A stretch of 6,673 nucleotides of DNA from an uncultured Methanobrevibacter sp. (GTDB lineage: Archaea; Methanobacteriota; Methanobacteria; Methanobacteriales; Methanobacteriaceae), in contig NZ_CALDKF010000064.1 of the NCBI RefSeq assembly GCF_937898925.1, positions 1 through 6,673 of the forward strand. Direction: 5' to 3'. Made by a program: the position numbers and the translations under genes. How positions within the stretch are numbered: position 1 is the first letter of the stretch; each line of letters starts with the position of its first letter. A model generated the notes under the pieces. The model saw only the letters and a program-made list of their open reading frames with translations. It made no database searches and was not told the origin of the DNA. Positions 5,914 through 6,673 of the stretch are shown piece by piece.

Positions 5914-6673
5914 TTAATTACTTGATACAGCTGTAGCAGCTACTACAATATCACCTGTTACAGATGCAATTGCAATCTTCTGTGTACCAACTGTCCAAGC
6001 TGTTGATGTTACATCTTCTGCATTCATAAGAACAACTACATCATCAAGTGTGTAACCATCTTCAGGAGTTAATGTTGCATTGTATGTTCCACCAACTGCT
6101 ACAGATGTTGCTGCATTATCTGTGGTTACATGGCTAAGTGAATTCATAACCCTTGCAATGCTTCCACCACCAAATGAATCACAAGTTGTAACAACAGCAA
6201 AGAAGGTTGATAAGTCAACAGAAGTGCTTCTTTCATCAACAACAAGTGCCTTTTCAGAAGTTCCACTCTTAGTAAACTTATGCTGTGTCATAATGCCTGT
6301 GAAAGTTAATGTCTGATTATTTGAATCAGTTCCATTGTTTTCTGTCTGTGAAGTTTCATCTGGAATACCAAATGATCCTTTATATCTCCATACATATCTG
6401 TATGTTCCATCTGTCAACTTTAATCTGTAACCTAAAGCAAAATACTTAGGTGTTCTTTCACCATCCATGAAAGCACCTGTTGCTGAATCATATGTCTTGC
6501 CAGTAATAGCAGCCAATGTTTCAAGGTCAAGTGCCGGTACAGTTAAAGTGATAGTGTCAGCACCTTCTGCATTAATAGTTAATGCCGGTTTGTTATCGTA
6601 ATATTTTGTGTCCTGTGCAGTTTCAACAGACTTGCTGATGAAATCGTTGCGGGAATTATAGATTTGTTCGGTT
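5914..6673 (-). CDS. Major tail (tube) protein, phi13/TP901-1 type, with C-terminal Ig-like domain; 5' end outside window
   Basis: This protein forms the hexameric rings stacked into the siphophage tail tube. The frame is open to the window edge: reading upstream of an in-frame TTG at 6516 gives 52 more residues with no stop (TEQIYNSRNDF... into DTKYYDNKPALTINAEG), so the true start lies beyond 6673 and 252 residues are visible. The core matches the phi13-type major tail protein family, with TKYYDNKPALT, a TGKTYDSATG segment and DGTYRYVWRYKG at visible residues 88-99, followed by a basic-aromatic strand and IPDE. From about visible residue 176 to the end there is a separate Ig-like/bacterial-repeat domain (YNATLTPEDGYTLDDVVVLM, then a DVTSTAW strand and ASVTGDIVVAATA). 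It ends in TAA. The gene directly precedes the tail chaperone, as expected for the tube gene. Family recognition is from memory of motifs; the domain split is inference. Confidence 0.9.
   Translation of the reverse strand, partial: TEQIYNSRNDFISKSVETAQDTKYYDNKPALTINAEGADTITLTVPALDLETLAAITGKTYDSATGAFMDGERTPKYFALGYRLKLTDGTYRYVWRYKGSFGIPDETSQTENNGTDSNNQTLTFTGIMTQHKFTKSGTSEKALVVDERSTSVDLSTFFAVVTTCDSFGGGSIARVMNSLSHVTTDNAATSVAVGGTYNATLTPEDGYTLDDVVVLMNAEDVTSTAWTVGTQKIAIASVTGDIVVAATAVSSN
5917..6147 (-). other. Ig-like C-terminal domain of the major tail protein
   Basis: The last roughly 77 residues of the tube protein form a self-contained beta-rich module. It contains NATLTPEDGYTLDDVVVLMN, then AEDVTSTAW, then KIAIASVTGDIVVAATA. 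This pattern (x-ATL-x-x-x-x-GYTL-x-x-V-x-V-x-M ... DVTS ... I-x-ASVTGDIVV-x-A-x-A) recurs as an add-on domain on tail and other surface proteins of Firmicutes phages. Such domains sit on the outside of the tube and are thought to give weak binding to cell-surface sugars. Here it is fused in the same frame as the core, so every tube subunit should carry it. Boundaries are approximate. Confidence 0.75.

Overview
The window is a segment of a phage or prophage structural module. It most likely comes from a siphovirus of a low-GC Firmicute, probably a gut or anaerobic Clostridia-type host. The DNA is AT-rich, the ribosome binding sites are Shine-Dalgarno type (AGGAAGG, GAGG, AGGGG, AAAGGTGG), the code is standard, and the proteins resemble tail proteins of Firmicutes siphophages. 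Host assignment is inference only. Whether it is a free phage or an integrated prophage cannot be told, because no integrase, att site or host gene is present.

Every supported gene lies on the minus strand, so transcription runs from high to low coordinates. In that order the genes are: (1) a major tail (tube) protein with a C-terminal Ig-like domain, whose 5' end lies beyond base 6673; (2) a short tail assembly chaperone (gpG-like) at 5484-5798; (3) its programmed -1 frameshift extension down to 5218 (gpGT-like); (4) a tape measure protein at 2459-5203; (5) a distal tail protein (Dit) at 1612-2466; (6) a ReqiPepy6 gp37-like tail/baseplate hub protein at 571-1608; (7) the N-terminal part of a probable baseplate or tail-fibre protein that runs off the window at base 1. 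This is the canonical siphophage tail order: tube, chaperones, tape measure, Dit, hub, fibre.

The genes are packed tightly. The gaps are 14, 3 and 17 nt, and there is one 8-nt overlap, consistent with one polycistronic, translationally coupled message. The only real gap is the 115 nt between the tube gene and the chaperone gene. It holds a 14-bp perfect palindrome and an 8-bp inverted repeat, with no convincing promoter.

The most notable signal is a complete -1 frameshift cassette at the end of the chaperone gene. It has an in-frame A AAA AAC heptamer, tandem TAA TAG stops directly after it, a 7-nt spacer, and a GC-rich perfect 9-bp stem with an 11-nt loop. The downstream reading frame is blocked by a stop only 3 nt upstream of the heptamer and has no credible start of its own. 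Its 89 residues are therefore best explained as the C-terminal half of a 193-residue fusion. The strategy is known from lambda G/GT; the specific site and extension here were read directly from the sequence.

Two genes are cut by the window edges, and four starts were moved from, or checked against, non-ATG alternatives. I found no RNA genes, CRISPR arrays, mobile elements or defence systems.
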